Source: Lichenicoccus sp964245755
GTDB lineage: Bacteria; Pseudomonadota; Alphaproteobacteria; Acetobacterales; Acetobacteraceae
Direction of reading: 5' to 3'
NCBI GenBank assembly: GCA_964245755.1
Contig: CAXTNV010000060.1
Location: 1 to 20,219, forward strand
DNA length: 20,219 bases
In this document: positions 1-7,345 of the stretch, in pieces
Layout of the letters: every line of letters starts with the position of its first letter
Numbering within the stretch: the first letter of the stretch is position 1
Notes under the pieces: generated by a model
Databases searched by the model: none
What the model saw: only the letters and a program-made list of their open reading frames with translations
Told to the model about the DNA's origin: nothing
Translations under genes and position numbers: made by a program

Positions 1-773
1 GGATCCGCCTGCGGACGCAAGCCGAGCAGGAACTCGAGGCCGTCGCGCTCGGTGTCGCGGAACAGCGTGCACTCCAGCTGCAGGACGTCGAACGCCGCCA
101 GCTTGGCCAGCAGCAGGCAGAAGCGACGCGGGGTGAATACCCAGCAATGCACATCCTGGTAGCGGCCGCTGTCGCGCACCTCGCGGCAGACCCGCTCGGC
201 CCAGCGATAGCGTGCGGCATCGACCAGCGGCGGCGGCGGCGGTCGCCCGGCCCAGGCCGCCGCCGTGTCGACTTCCACGACGTGCAGGAAGTAGTCTGCG
301 ATGCTCGCCAGCGACGGTGCGCGCTGCCGCGCCACGTGCGCCGCCAGCAGCTCGGCGAGCCCGCTCTCCGCACGGTGGTGGTCGAAGCAGAACCGCTTGT
401 CGGGCAGCACCAGCCGGATCTCGCCGACCGCGGACAGTGCCCGGGCGAGCGCCTGCAACCACCCGATCAGGTCGGGCACGTGCTCGGCGACGTGCGAAGC
501 GATCACGTAGTCGACCTTGCCGTGACGCCGCACCAGACCGTCGAGACCGTCCTGGTCCCAGACCCAGTCGATTTCCAGGATCGCCTCCGCGCGCACGTCG
601 GCATCGTCGGCATATTTCCCGCGCAGGGCCGCGGTGTCGGCATGGTCGACGTACAGCACCCGCCCCATCTCGCGTCGGATCACCGGGCGGTCGAGCGGTC
701 CGATCTCGACCCCCAGCAGCCGCTCGAGTGCCAGCCCTTCGAGCAGCGCGGCGTTGCGCGGCCGCGGGCTAAT
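1..773 (-). CDS. Class I SAM-dependent methyltransferase (3' end cut by window edge)
   Basis: The minus-strand frame is open from the window edge to about 773. Its N-terminal part reads VEIGPLDRPVI, then VLYVDHADT, then ILEIDWVW and VDYVIASHVAEHVPDLIGW. This is the pattern of class I methyltransferases: an E-x-G SAM-binding loop, an acidic residue after strand 2, and the HxxEHV segment seen in many sugar- or polysaccharide-linked methyltransferases. The C-terminus lies outside the window. Start choice is awkward. The SAM loop begins only about 20 residues from the first possible codon, and the only codon placed to start it is ATT at 773-771, overlapping the upstream TAG. The first conventional starts, GTG at 683 and ATG at 668, would delete the loop. 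The upstream lipoprotein gene overlaps by about 3-5 bases, so the two are probably co-transcribed. The substrate is unknown. Confidence is good for the family and poor for the start. Confidence 0.78.
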   Translation of the reverse strand, partial: MSPRPRNAALLEGLALERLLGVEIGPLDRPVIRREMGRVLYVDHADTAALRGKYADDADVRAEAILEIDWVWDQDGLDGLVRRHGKVDYVIASHVAEHVPDLIGWLQALARALSAVGEIRLVLPDKRFCFDHHRAESGLAELLAAHVARQRAPSLASIADYFLHVVEVDTAAAWAGRPPPPPLVDAARYRWAERVCREVRDSGRYQDVHCWVFTPRRFCLLLAKLAAFDVLQLECTLFRDTERDGLEFLLGLRPQAD

Positions 774-1224
774 GCACGTAGACCCTGACCTCCGGCGCCC
801 TGGTCGCCGGGTCCGAGAGCGCGGTGAGCTCCACCTGTGCCGACTGCGCGCCGTCGGCGACGATCGCGTCCGCCACCGGACGGCCCTGCAGCGCCACGCC
901 CGCACGCAGCGAGGCGGCCTGCGCCGCCGGCGACGCCGCCAAAGGCACCACGCTCTCCACGGTGAACAGCACGTTCGGCTTGCGCGACAGCGCCTGGGCG
1001 ACCGCGAGGCGCAGATCAGGCTGCCAGTCCTGTTGCGGCCGGTCCGCGCGCACCACGAACAGCGGCGGGATCGGCCTGACCGTGCTGACGACCGGCGGCG
1101 GTGCGCGCGGCACCGGGGCGCGGCCGGCGGTGCGGTCGAAGCTGCGCTGGTCCACCAGGTCGCAACCCGCGGCCAGGGCGCAGCTGAACACGATGGTGAG
1201 CAGGCGTGCGGCGGAATTCGACAT
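769..1224 (-). CDS. Small putative lipoprotein of unknown function
   Basis: The gene encodes a 151-residue protein. Its N-terminus has a short basic stretch, a hydrophobic run and a lipobox LAAGC with the lipidated Cys at residue 21, so export and lipid anchoring are expected. Asp at mature position +2 is the classical E. coli inner-membrane retention signal; whether that rule holds here is unknown. Residues about 35-55 are proline-rich, and the rest is Ala/Val-rich with no domain I recognise. The start is the first ATG (1224), and no strong ribosome binding site is visible. Its TAG stop overlaps the beginning of the downstream methyltransferase frame, which suggests a two-gene unit. Codon third positions are GC-rich, as in the neighbours. 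I assign no function. Confidence 0.62.
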   Translation of the reverse strand: MSNSAARLLTIVFSCALAAGCDLVDQRSFDRTAGRAPVPRAPPPVVSTVRPIPPLFVVRADRPQQDWQPDLRLAVAQALSRKPNVLFTVESVVPLAASPAAQAASLRAGVALQGRPVADAIVADGAQSAQVELTALSDPATRAPEVRVYVH

Positions 1225-1271
1225 GGCTCGGCAGGCTCGCAGGGATCGACCGCTGCGGCAAGGAAGCCGGC

Positions 1272-1301
1272 TTGCCGGCTCCGCCGCGGCCCACCTATAG
1301 G
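1272..1301 (+). promoter_or_regulatory. Putative sigma70-type promoter of the transketolase-like/gap/pgk operon
   Basis: TTGCCG at 1272-1277 is followed after 17-18 bases by CTATAG/TATAGG (1295-1301). The ATG at 1309 lies only 7 bases beyond, so transcription could begin at or very near the start codon. The AGG in the -10-like box could instead act as a weak Shine-Dalgarno sequence. A perfect inverted repeat, AGCCGGC-TT-GCCGGCT (1265-1280), overlaps the -35 box. This is a match by eye only. Confidence 0.35.
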
Positions 1302-1308
1302 TTCGGCG

Positions 1309-3396
1309 ATGTCACGCAGTCTCGGCACGTCACCGGCTCCGGGCCCGGATGCGAAACCCGCGGCAGCCGCCGGATGGATCCTCCGGGCAGGCCCCGAGGC
1401 GCTTCCTGAGGCGGCGGCGACGCCGGATGATCGCGCTCTGGCCACGGCACTGCATCTCGCGGTGGCACGCCAGCCGCATCGCGGCAGTCACGCCGCCGGC
1501 ATGGTCGAGGTCGCCGGCGTGTTGTGGAGCCGGTTCCTGCGCTTCGATTCCGGCGACCCGCACTGGCCCGATCGAGACCGCTTCGTGTTGTCCGCGGCGC
1601 GCTTCGCGCCGCTGCTGCGGGCGCTGCTGACGCTGACGGCGGAGGCCTTGCCTGACGACGCGGCGGCGAGCGCAGGCCCGCTGCTTGGCTTCGGGCAGCA
1701 CCCGGGCGTGGAGATGGCGGTGGGCCCTGCCGGCCAGGGCATCGCCACCGCTGCCGGGATGGCGATGGCGGAGCGGATCCTGGCCGCGCGCTTCGGCCAC
1801 TCGCTGGTCGATCATCGAAGCTGGGTGCTGGCCTGCGAGACCGACCTCTCCGCCGGTGTCGCCCTGGAAGCGGCGGCGCTGGCCGGCCAGATGCGGCTGG
1901 ACCGGTTGACCGTGCTGTTCGAGCTGGAGCTGCGTGCCGATGCGGCGCCGGGGAATCCGGACATGGCACGTTTCGATCCGATGGCGCGCTTCGCCGCCTG
2001 CGGCTGGGCGGTGCGGCAGGTGGACGCGCACGATCCCGAGGCGATCGGGCAGGCCATCGCCAGCGCCGTGCGGGGACGCAAGCCGAGCCTGATCGCCTGC
2101 GTCGTGCGCCGTGGCGCGTCGCAGGACACCGCGGGCGGTTCGCAGGCGGACGCAGTGCCTGGCCCGGACCCCGCGGAGCAGCCCGGCATCTCGTGCGAAG
2201 CCTGGCGCGCGCGCGGGCGGCGCGGAACGGGGGCGCGACGCGGATGGCTCAAGCGCCTCGCGCGCCACCGCGACCGCGAGGAGTTCATCCGCGTCATCGG
2301 CGGCGACCTGCCCGAGCAGTGGGGCCGGTCCTGGCGCGAGGCTTGGCAGCAGCCGGAGCCCGAGCAGCAGGCTCAGGCCGTGCCGGCGGCGCAGCCTGAC
2401 CGGTCCGGAGCGCGACGCGGGCTCGACGCGTTGCTCGGCCTGCTGCCGGAGTTCGTCAGCCTGTCCTGTGAGCCGGGACTGCCGAGCATGCCGCAGCTGA
2501 GCCGGCCGGGCCCGAATGCCTCGGGACCGGGCCGGATCGGCCGCGCGCTGTGCCTGGGCACCCAGGAGCACGGCATGGCGGCGCTGCTCAACGGCCTCGC
2601 GCTGCACGGCGGCCTGCTCGCCTGCGGCTCGGCCTCGTTCATTGCGGTCGACCGCATGCGCCCGGCGCTGCGGCTGGCCGCGCTGATGCGGCGCCAGGTG
2701 ATCCACCTGCTGACGCATGACGGTTTGGCGCTGGGTGAGGACGGTGCTGCCTGGCAGCCGGTCGAGCAGCTCGCCAGCCTGCGCGCGATGCCCAACGTTG
2801 CGGTGTTCCGTCCCGCCGACCGCACCGAGATGATGCAGTGCTGGCAGCTCGCGCTGCATCGCGCCGACGGGCCGAGCCTGATCGCATTCTCGTCGCATAT
2901 CCCGCCGGACCTCGCCGAGCGCGCACCGGCGGGCGGCCGCACCGGCGAGGATGCCTGCGCGCGCGGCGGATACCTGCTGGCGGACGTCCCGGCCGGGTGC
3001 CCGCGTCGGGCGACGCTGATCGCCACCGGGCCGGAGGTCGGCATCGCGATCGAGGCGCGCGACAGGCTCGCGGTGCACGGCATCGCCGTCGCCGTGGTCT
3101 CGCTGCCGTGCTGGGAGCTTTTCTCGGCACAGGACGCCACCTACCGCGAGGCGGTGCTGGGGCAGGCGCTGCGGGTCGGCATCGAGGCGGCGTCCGGCTT
3201 CGGCTGGGAGCGCTGGCTCGGCCCCGAGGGGATCTTCATCGGGATCGACGAGTACGGCATCTCGGCACCGGCGGACGAGCTGTACCGGCAGTTCGGCATC
3301 ACCCCGCACGCCGTGGCCGCGCGGGTGCGCCGCCGCTTGGCGGCGTCGCGCACCCTGCCGCCGGGCCGGATAGTCTACGGCGGCGGTTTGGCCTAG
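1309..3396 (+). CDS. Transketolase-like protein with degenerate cofactor and active-site residues
   Basis: This 695-residue protein has transketolase architecture throughout. It starts at ATG 1309, the first Met before homology. The N-terminal thiamine-diphosphate (ThDP) domain includes DPHWPDRDRFVLS (about 83-95) and HPGVEMAVGPAGQG (131-144). The middle pyrimidine domain includes TQEHGMAALLNGLALHGG (418-435) and LALGEDGAAWQPVEQL (473-488). A C-terminal domain follows. Aligned from memory to canonical transketolase, many key residues differ. The GDG Asp that binds metal is Glu177 (ACETD). The Asn metal ligand is about Glu208. The His in LSNGHGS is Phe, and the His in GEDGPTHQP is Trp482. The catalytic Glu (Glu420) is kept. 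Residues 265-295 and 340-410 are loosely conserved. The frame is intact and codon use matches the neighbours, so this is not an obvious pseudogene. It lies 30 bases upstream of gap, the usual tkt position in alphaproteobacteria. Ordinary transketolase activity is doubtful; a diverged or regulatory role is possible. Confidence 0.85.
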   Translation: MSRSLGTSPAPGPDAKPAAAAGWILRAGPEALPEAAATPDDRALATALHLAVARQPHRGSHAAGMVEVAGVLWSRFLRFDSGDPHWPDRDRFVLSAARFAPLLRALLTLTAEALPDDAAASAGPLLGFGQHPGVEMAVGPAGQGIATAAGMAMAERILAARFGHSLVDHRSWVLACETDLSAGVALEAAALAGQMRLDRLTVLFELELRADAAPGNPDMARFDPMARFAACGWAVRQVDAHDPEAIGQAIASAVRGRKPSLIACVVRRGASQDTAGGSQADAVPGPDPAEQPGISCEAWRARGRRGTGARRGWLKRLARHRDREEFIRVIGGDLPEQWGRSWREAWQQPEPEQQAQAVPAAQPDRSGARRGLDALLGLLPEFVSLSCEPGLPSMPQLSRPGPNASGPGRIGRALCLGTQEHGMAALLNGLALHGGLLACGSASFIAVDRMRPALRLAALMRRQVIHLLTHDGLALGEDGAAWQPVEQLASLRAMPNVAVFRPADRTEMMQCWQLALHRADGPSLIAFSSHIPPDLAERAPAGGRTGEDACARGGYLLADVPAGCPRRATLIATGPEVGIAIEARDRLAVHGIAVAVVSLPCWELFSAQDATYREAVLGQALRVGIEAASGFGWERWLGPEGIFIGIDEYGISAPADELYRQFGITPHAVAARVRRRLAASRTLPPGRIVYGGGLA

Positions 3397-3413
3397 GCTC
3401 ACCGGCTCAAGCT

Positions 3414-3418
3414 AAGGA
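3414..3418 (+). promoter_or_regulatory. Ribosome binding site of gap
   Basis: AAGGA lies 8 bases before the ATG at 3427. It is one of the clearest Shine-Dalgarno matches in the window and fixes the GAPDH start. Confidence 0.6.
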
Positions 3419-3426
3419 TCATCGTC

Positions 3427-4458
3427 ATGCCAGAGAATCGCCCGGTCAGGGTCGCCATCAACGGGTTCGGACGCATCGGTCGCCTGGTGCTGCGCGGCAT
3501 CATCGAGAGCGACCGCACCGACGTGGTCGCGGTCGCCATCAACGACCTCGGCAGCGTGTCGGACAACGCGCACCTGCTGCGCTACGACAGCGTGCATGGC
3601 CGCTTCCCGGGCGAGGTGAGCGTCGATGGCGACAGCATCACCATACGCGCCAACGGCCGCAGCTACGGACCGATCAAGGTCTCCGCCGAGCGCGATCCCT
3701 CCAAGGTGCCGTACCAGGGCGTCGACGTCGCGATGGAGTGCACCGGCCTGTTCACCAAGAAGGAGGCGGCGGCGCAGCTGATCACCGCCGGCGCGCGAAA
3801 GGTGCTGGTCTCCGCACCGGCCGACGGCGTCGACGCCACGATCGTCTACGGCGTCAACCACCAGGTCATCACCAGCGACATGACGGTGATCTCGAACGCC
3901 TCCTGCACCACCAACTGCCTGGCGCCGATGGCCAAGGTGCTGGACGACGCGTTCGGCATCGAGCGCGGCTACATGGTCACCATACACAGCTACACCGGCG
4001 ACCAGCGCACCGTGGACACGCTGCACAAGGACCTGCACCGGGCCCGCGCCGCCGCGCTGAACATGATCCCGACCAGCACCGGCGCCGCCCGCGCGGTCGG
4101 CTTGGTGCTGCCGCAGCTCAAGGGCAAGCTCGACGGCACCGCGATCCGCGTGCCCACCCCCAACGTCTCGCTGGTCTCGCTCGACTTCGTGCCGCGCACG
4201 GTGCCGGGCAGCGTCGCGGCGGTGAATGACACCTTCAAGGCGGCGTCGGAGGGGGCGCTGAAGGGCATCGTCGTGTACAGCACCGACCCGCTGGTCAGCA
4301 CCGACTTCAACCACGTGATCGCGTCCTGCTCGTTCGACGCCACCCAGACCGCCCTGGTCGACGGCGGCAGGCTGGTGCGGGTGTGCGGCTGGTACGACAA
4401 CGAGTGGGGGTTCTCGAACCGCATGGCGGACACCGCCGCGGTGTTCGGCAGCCTCTGA
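3427..4458 (+). CDS. gap: Type I glyceraldehyde-3-phosphate dehydrogenase
   Basis: The 343-residue enzyme interconverts glyceraldehyde-3-phosphate and 1,3-bisphosphoglycerate in the cytosol. The Rossmann motif INGFGRIGR is at residues 11-19. The catalytic motif SNASCTTNC carries the nucleophile Cys160, and the partner His187 sits in TIHSYTGDQ. The phosphate-site segment PTSTGAA and the C-terminal WYDNEWGFSNRM are both present. Asn39-Asp40 after strand 2 favours NAD over NADP, although the TLHK segment further on differs from the classical NAD-specific Leu-Pro pair, so dual use cannot be excluded. Length is normal for the family. The gene follows the transketolase-like gene by 30 bases, and its TGA overlaps the ATG of pgk by one base (TGATG), so the two enzymes of adjacent steps are very likely translationally coupled. 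Confidence 0.97.
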   Translation: MPENRPVRVAINGFGRIGRLVLRGIIESDRTDVVAVAINDLGSVSDNAHLLRYDSVHGRFPGEVSVDGDSITIRANGRSYGPIKVSAERDPSKVPYQGVDVAMECTGLFTKKEAAAQLITAGARKVLVSAPADGVDATIVYGVNHQVITSDMTVISNASCTTNCLAPMAKVLDDAFGIERGYMVTIHSYTGDQRTVDTLHKDLHRARAAALNMIPTSTGAARAVGLVLPQLKGKLDGTAIRVPTPNVSLVSLDFVPRTVPGSVAAVNDTFKAASEGALKGIVVYSTDPLVSTDFNHVIASCSFDATQTALVDGGRLVRVCGWYDNEWGFSNRMADTAAVFGSL

Positions 4459-5699
4459 TGCCGGATCCGGTCGAGGCGAAGGGGGCGTCGTTCCGCACGA
4501 TCGACGCGCTGGATTGCGCGGGCAAGCGCGTGCTGCTGCGCGCCGACCTCAACGTGCCGCTGCGCGACGGCAGGATCACCGACCTGACGCGCCTGCAGCG
4601 GCTCACGCCGACGATACGAGAGCTCGCCGGCAAGGGTGCGCGCGTGATCGTGGTCAGCCACTTCGACCGTCCGCGCGGCAAGCGCGTGCCGGAGATGTCG
4701 CTGGCCCCGGTGCGCGAGGCGCTGGCGCAGGTGCTCGGCCATCCGGTGCATTTCGCCGCGGACTGCCTGGGGCCCGAGGCGCACGCCGCGGTGGCGGCAC
4801 TGCGCGACGGCGAGGTGCTGGTGCTGGAGAACACCCGCTACCATCCGGGCGAGGAGAGCAACGATCCGGAGATGGCCGCCGGCCTCGCGGCACTCGCCGA
4901 CATCTACGTCAACGACGCGTTCTCGGCGGCGCATCGGGCGCATGCCAGTACCGAGGGGGTGGCACGGCATCTTCCCGCGCACGCCGGCCGGCTGATGCAG
5001 GCCGAGCTCGGCGCGCTGACGCTGGCGCTCGAGCATCCGGAGCGGCCGGTGGGCGCCATCGTCGGCGGCGCCAAGATCTCCACCAAGCTGGACCTGATCG
5101 GCAACATGCTTGGCCGGGTCGACGTGCTGATCGTCGGCGGCGCGATGGCCAACACCTTCCTCGCGGCGCGCGGGCTCGAGGTCGGCCGCTCGCTGCAGGA
5201 GCCGCAGATGCACGACACCGCGCGCGCGATCATGGCCGAGGCGGAGGCGCGGGGCTGCCAGATCCTGCTGCCGGTCGACGCGGTGGTCGCGGCCGAGTTC
5301 AAGGCCCACGCGGCCTCGAGGATCGTGCCGGTGGAGCAGGTGCCGGCCGACACGATGATCCTGGATTGCGGGCCGCGCACGGTGGAGCTGCTGGGCCGGC
5401 ATCTCGCGACCCTGAAGACGCTGGTGTGGAACGGCCCGATGGGTGCGTTCGAGACACCGCCCTTCGATTCCGGCACCACGGCGCTGGCGCGCGCTGTCGC
5501 CGACCTCACCCTCGCCGGCGGGCTGCGCTCGGTGGCCGGAGGCGGCGACACGGTCTCGGCGCTGCGTCACGCCGGCGTGCTGGACCAGTTCTCCTACGTC
5601 TCGACCGCCGGGGGCGCGTTCCTGGAATGGCTGGAGGGAAAGACGCTGCCCGGCATCCAGGCGCTGACCGCGCTCGGCGGCATCCTCGCCCCGCTCTGA
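4458..5699 (+). CDS. pgk: Phosphoglycerate kinase
   Basis: The 413-residue enzyme transfers phosphate between 1,3-bisphosphoglycerate and ADP. Visible signatures are VLLRADLNVPL (about 29-39), the substrate-binding SHFDRPRG, the DAFSAAHRAH segment, GGAKISTKLD, the interdomain WNGPMGAFE, and the nucleotide-site loop GGGDTVSAL followed by STAGGAFLEWLEGK near the C-terminus. The common SHLGRP is SHFDRP here, with the His and Arg kept. I chose the ATG at 4458, which shares one base with the gap stop; an earlier in-frame ATG at 4383 lies inside gap. No fructose-bisphosphate aldolase follows, although fba often comes next in alphaproteobacterial tkt-gap-pgk clusters. The operon appears to end here, before a gene-poor stretch. 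Confidence 0.97.
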   Translation: MPDPVEAKGASFRTIDALDCAGKRVLLRADLNVPLRDGRITDLTRLQRLTPTIRELAGKGARVIVVSHFDRPRGKRVPEMSLAPVREALAQVLGHPVHFAADCLGPEAHAAVAALRDGEVLVLENTRYHPGEESNDPEMAAGLAALADIYVNDAFSAAHRAHASTEGVARHLPAHAGRLMQAELGALTLALEHPERPVGAIVGGAKISTKLDLIGNMLGRVDVLIVGGAMANTFLAARGLEVGRSLQEPQMHDTARAIMAEAEARGCQILLPVDAVVAAEFKAHAASRIVPVEQVPADTMILDCGPRTVELLGRHLATLKTLVWNGPMGAFETPPFDSGTTALARAVADLTLAGGLRSVAGGGDTVSALRHAGVLDQFSYVSTAGGAFLEWLEGKTLPGIQALTALGGILAPL

Positions 5700-6051
5700 A
5701 GCGCAGGACGGAGCGGACGCGGAGGCGCCCGGCCGGGCCAGTTCGCTCACGGTGTGCTTTCGGCGCCGGCCGCCGGACGGCCTTCGCGGCCCTGCCGCGC
5801 CGGAGGCCGCCGCTTCGCGCGCCGATGCAGCGCCGATATGCGCGTGACCCTCTCTCGCGGGATGCCGGTCCGGCGGGTGAGCAGGCCGGAACCGAAGGCT
5901 CCGAGCTTATGCAACACCTGAACGACGATCGGCTGGTCGAGGAACGGCAACATGCCAGGCTTGCATGCACGCGGTCTGGATTTTCCTCGCGGACATCGGG
6001 AGCAGTCCGCGCAGCCCCGCTTGTTCGGCAGGAGTGGCGCCTGCGATGCCA

Positions 6052-6070
6052 CCGACGCAGTCGGGGTTTT
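6052..6070 (+). terminator. Terminator-like hairpin with short T run
   Basis: CCGAC (6052-6056), loop GCA and GTCGG (6060-6064) are followed by GG and four T residues (6067-6070). The stem is only 5 bp, so this is weak. It would act on plus-strand transcripts reading through from pgk or on an unseen small RNA. Confidence 0.25.
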
Positions 6071-6429
6071 CCCTCAGGGACCATACGTCGGCCGGTTGAG
6101 GAGCCCGCCGCCCACAGGCTCCGCGTAGAGCAGAAGCACGCCTGAGCACATCGCGACATGCCGATCGAAAGCGGGCGCACTGTAGCTGATGCCGCCGGAT
6201 CGCTCCGAGGCGTGCCTTCGTCGTCCTGTTGGGCTGCAGCTCGCTCTCATGCGACGAGCTGCGGCCGGTCCGACAGGTCAACCCGATGCTCGCCCGCCAC
6301 AGCGACGTCGAGCGCCGGGCTGCGATCCGCCGGAGCCGCCGAGGCCTGATGAACTGGCTGATCTGCCGGCGGCGCCGGGTTGACGACCGGGTGCGCCATG
6401 CTCGCGCGCCATCTCCCCAACCGCTTGCC

Positions 6430-6444
6430 TTAACGAATAGGTAA
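6430..6444. promoter_or_regulatory. CtrA-like binding site
   Basis: TTAA-N7-GTAA (6430-6433 and 6441-6444) differs by one base from the alphaproteobacterial CtrA consensus TTAA-N7-TTAA. It stands out as an AT-rich island in a GC-rich sequence. It lies 24 bases upstream of the ATG of the small gene at 6468, a suitable place for a response regulator to control transcription. A -35-like TTGCCT (6425-6430) overlaps its left edge. The match is by eye only. Confidence 0.35.
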
Positions 6445-6467
6445 TGTTGCTGCGGGATGCTGCGCGC

Positions 6468-6644
6468 ATGATCTCACCGAGCTCCCTCGCCGCCTTTTCC
6501 AGCCCGATCGCGCCCGGCAGTCCCGCGCCGGCGGCCTCGCCGGCGGTGCGCAAGCCGAGCGCGGACGGCGTCGAGCCCGGGCCTGCGGGTCCGCAGCCGG
6601 ACGCGTCCTCGCGGCGCGGCGCACTGCTCGACATTTCGGCCTGA
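6468..6644 (+). CDS. Putative 58-residue protein of unknown function
   Basis: The ATG at 6468 opens a 58-codon frame starting MISPSSLAAFSSPIAPG and ending RRGALLDISA. About 50 of the 58 third positions are G or C, as in real genes here. The protein is rich in Pro, Ala and Ser in the middle, so probably disordered, with a short hydrophobic N-terminus and a C-terminal RRGxLLDIS motif that could be a docking segment. A CtrA-like site lies just upstream. An in-frame ATG at 6444 is also possible, but it overlaps that site. Competing minus-strand frames cover the same bases, so coding is not certain. I cannot assign a function. The next gene, the Nudix hydrolase, begins 118 bases downstream in the same direction. 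Confidence 0.45.
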   Translation: MISPSSLAAFSSPIAPGSPAPAASPAVRKPSADGVEPGPAGPQPDASSRRGALLDISA

Positions 6645-6762
6645 GCCGGACAGCACGGACCAGGCGCACGTCGGCGCCTCGACGTCACTTCCTGCGACGG
6701 TTTATGACAGGATCGTTGATTTCGGTTGATCTGCGGCGGCCGCGCGTTCCATTTTCCGCGGC

Positions 6763-7329
6763 ATGTCACGCTTCTCCCGTCTCGTGCCCGATGGCGAGAA
6801 CCGCGAGCGGGTCTCCTGCCTCGATTGCGGGCACGTGTTCTACGAAAATCCGAAGATCGTCGTCGGCGCGGTGGTCGTGCACGAGCGGCGGATCCTGCTC
6901 TGCCGGCGCGGCATCGCGCCTCGCCGCGGCTTCTGGACGCTGCCGGCCGGCTATCTCGAGCTGAGCGAGACGCCGGCCGAGGGTGCGGCGCGCGAGGTGC
7001 TGGAAGAGGCCGGGGCGCACATCGTCATCGACGGCATCCTCGCCATCTACAGCATCAGCCGGATCGGCCAGGTGCAGATCATCTATCGCGCCCGCTTCGC
7101 GCAGCCCGAGCCTTTCATCGAGGCCGGCGAGGAGAGCCTGGAGGTCGGGCTGTACAAGCTGGACGACCTTCCCAGCGACGAGCTCGCCTTCCCCACCGTG
7201 CACTGGGCGATCGATGCCTACCGGCGCATCGGCGACGGGCCGTTGCTGGCGCCGGAAGGCAACCCGAACCACGACCCCCGCGGCGAAGCCAGCCTGCCCG
7301 GGACCGAGCCGCTTCTGGCGACCCCTTGA
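6763..7329 (+). CDS. Nudix hydrolase with N-terminal zinc-ribbon-like motif
   Basis: This 188-residue protein has a perfect Nudix box at residues 63-85: G63, five residues, E69, seven residues, then REVLEEAGA (GX5EX7REUXEEXGU). It should hydrolyse a nucleoside diphosphate linked to another group using divalent metal held by the box glutamates. The N-terminus has CLDCGHVFYENPK with Cys19 and Cys22, typical of the short N-terminal segment of this Nudix subgroup (Nudix_N_2 type). Substrate cannot be told from sequence; cofactor or ADP-ribose-like substrates are common in related families. The last 30 or so residues are a polar Pro/Gly-rich tail. The start at ATG 6763 lacks a clear Shine-Dalgarno; a CATTTT box sits 7 bases before it. 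The exported-protein gene follows after 16 bases. Confidence 0.92.
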   Translation: MSRFSRLVPDGENRERVSCLDCGHVFYENPKIVVGAVVVHERRILLCRRGIAPRRGFWTLPAGYLELSETPAEGAAREVLEEAGAHIVIDGILAIYSISRIGQVQIIYRARFAQPEPFIEAGEESLEVGLYKLDDLPSDELAFPTVHWAIDAYRRIGDGPLLAPEGNPNHDPRGEASLPGTEPLLATP

Positions 7330-7345
7330 TGACGAGGATCCGGTC

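Larger units (their letters stand above)
5700..6467. other. Gene-poor intergenic region of lower GC
   Basis: About 770 bases between pgk and the next credible gene. No frame on either strand shows a recognisable domain, and the open frames are short or run in from the pgk antisense. Composition shifts: roughly 5890-6180 is visibly less GC-rich than the surrounding genes. GC-rich inverted repeats just after pgk (about 5726-5740, and GGCC-TTCGC-GGCC near 5778-5790) may slow transcription. A terminator-like hairpin sits at 6052-6070. A decayed mobile element or lost gene is possible, but I could not identify one. No tRNA, RNase P, SRP or tmRNA signature was found. Confidence 0.5.

Noticed and set aside
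1..6. BamHI site GGATCC at the very first bases
   Set aside because: It could be a cloning boundary, but GGATCC occurs elsewhere in such GC-rich DNA and nothing else supports it.
634..1308. Upstream extension of the transketolase-like frame
   Set aside because: The added residues are Arg-rich with no homology and cover the methyltransferase and lipoprotein genes on the other strand.
5975..5995. Minus-strand GAGGAAAATCC, resembling the GAGGAAAGTCC core of RNase P RNA
   Set aside because: One mismatch, and none of the other conserved RNase P blocks appear at proper spacing on either side.
5700..6281. Open frames on both strands in the gap, including a minus-strand peptide with MLPFLDQPIVVQVLHKLG
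   Set aside because: No recognisable domain, no consistent codon bias, and frames run into the pgk antisense or stop early; a decayed element could not be supported.
6278..6769. Minus-strand frame of 163 codons opposite the small CtrA-linked gene
   Set aside because: It is Arg/Gly/Ser-rich like other antisense frames and overlaps the Nudix start; the plus-strand frame has the better upstream context.
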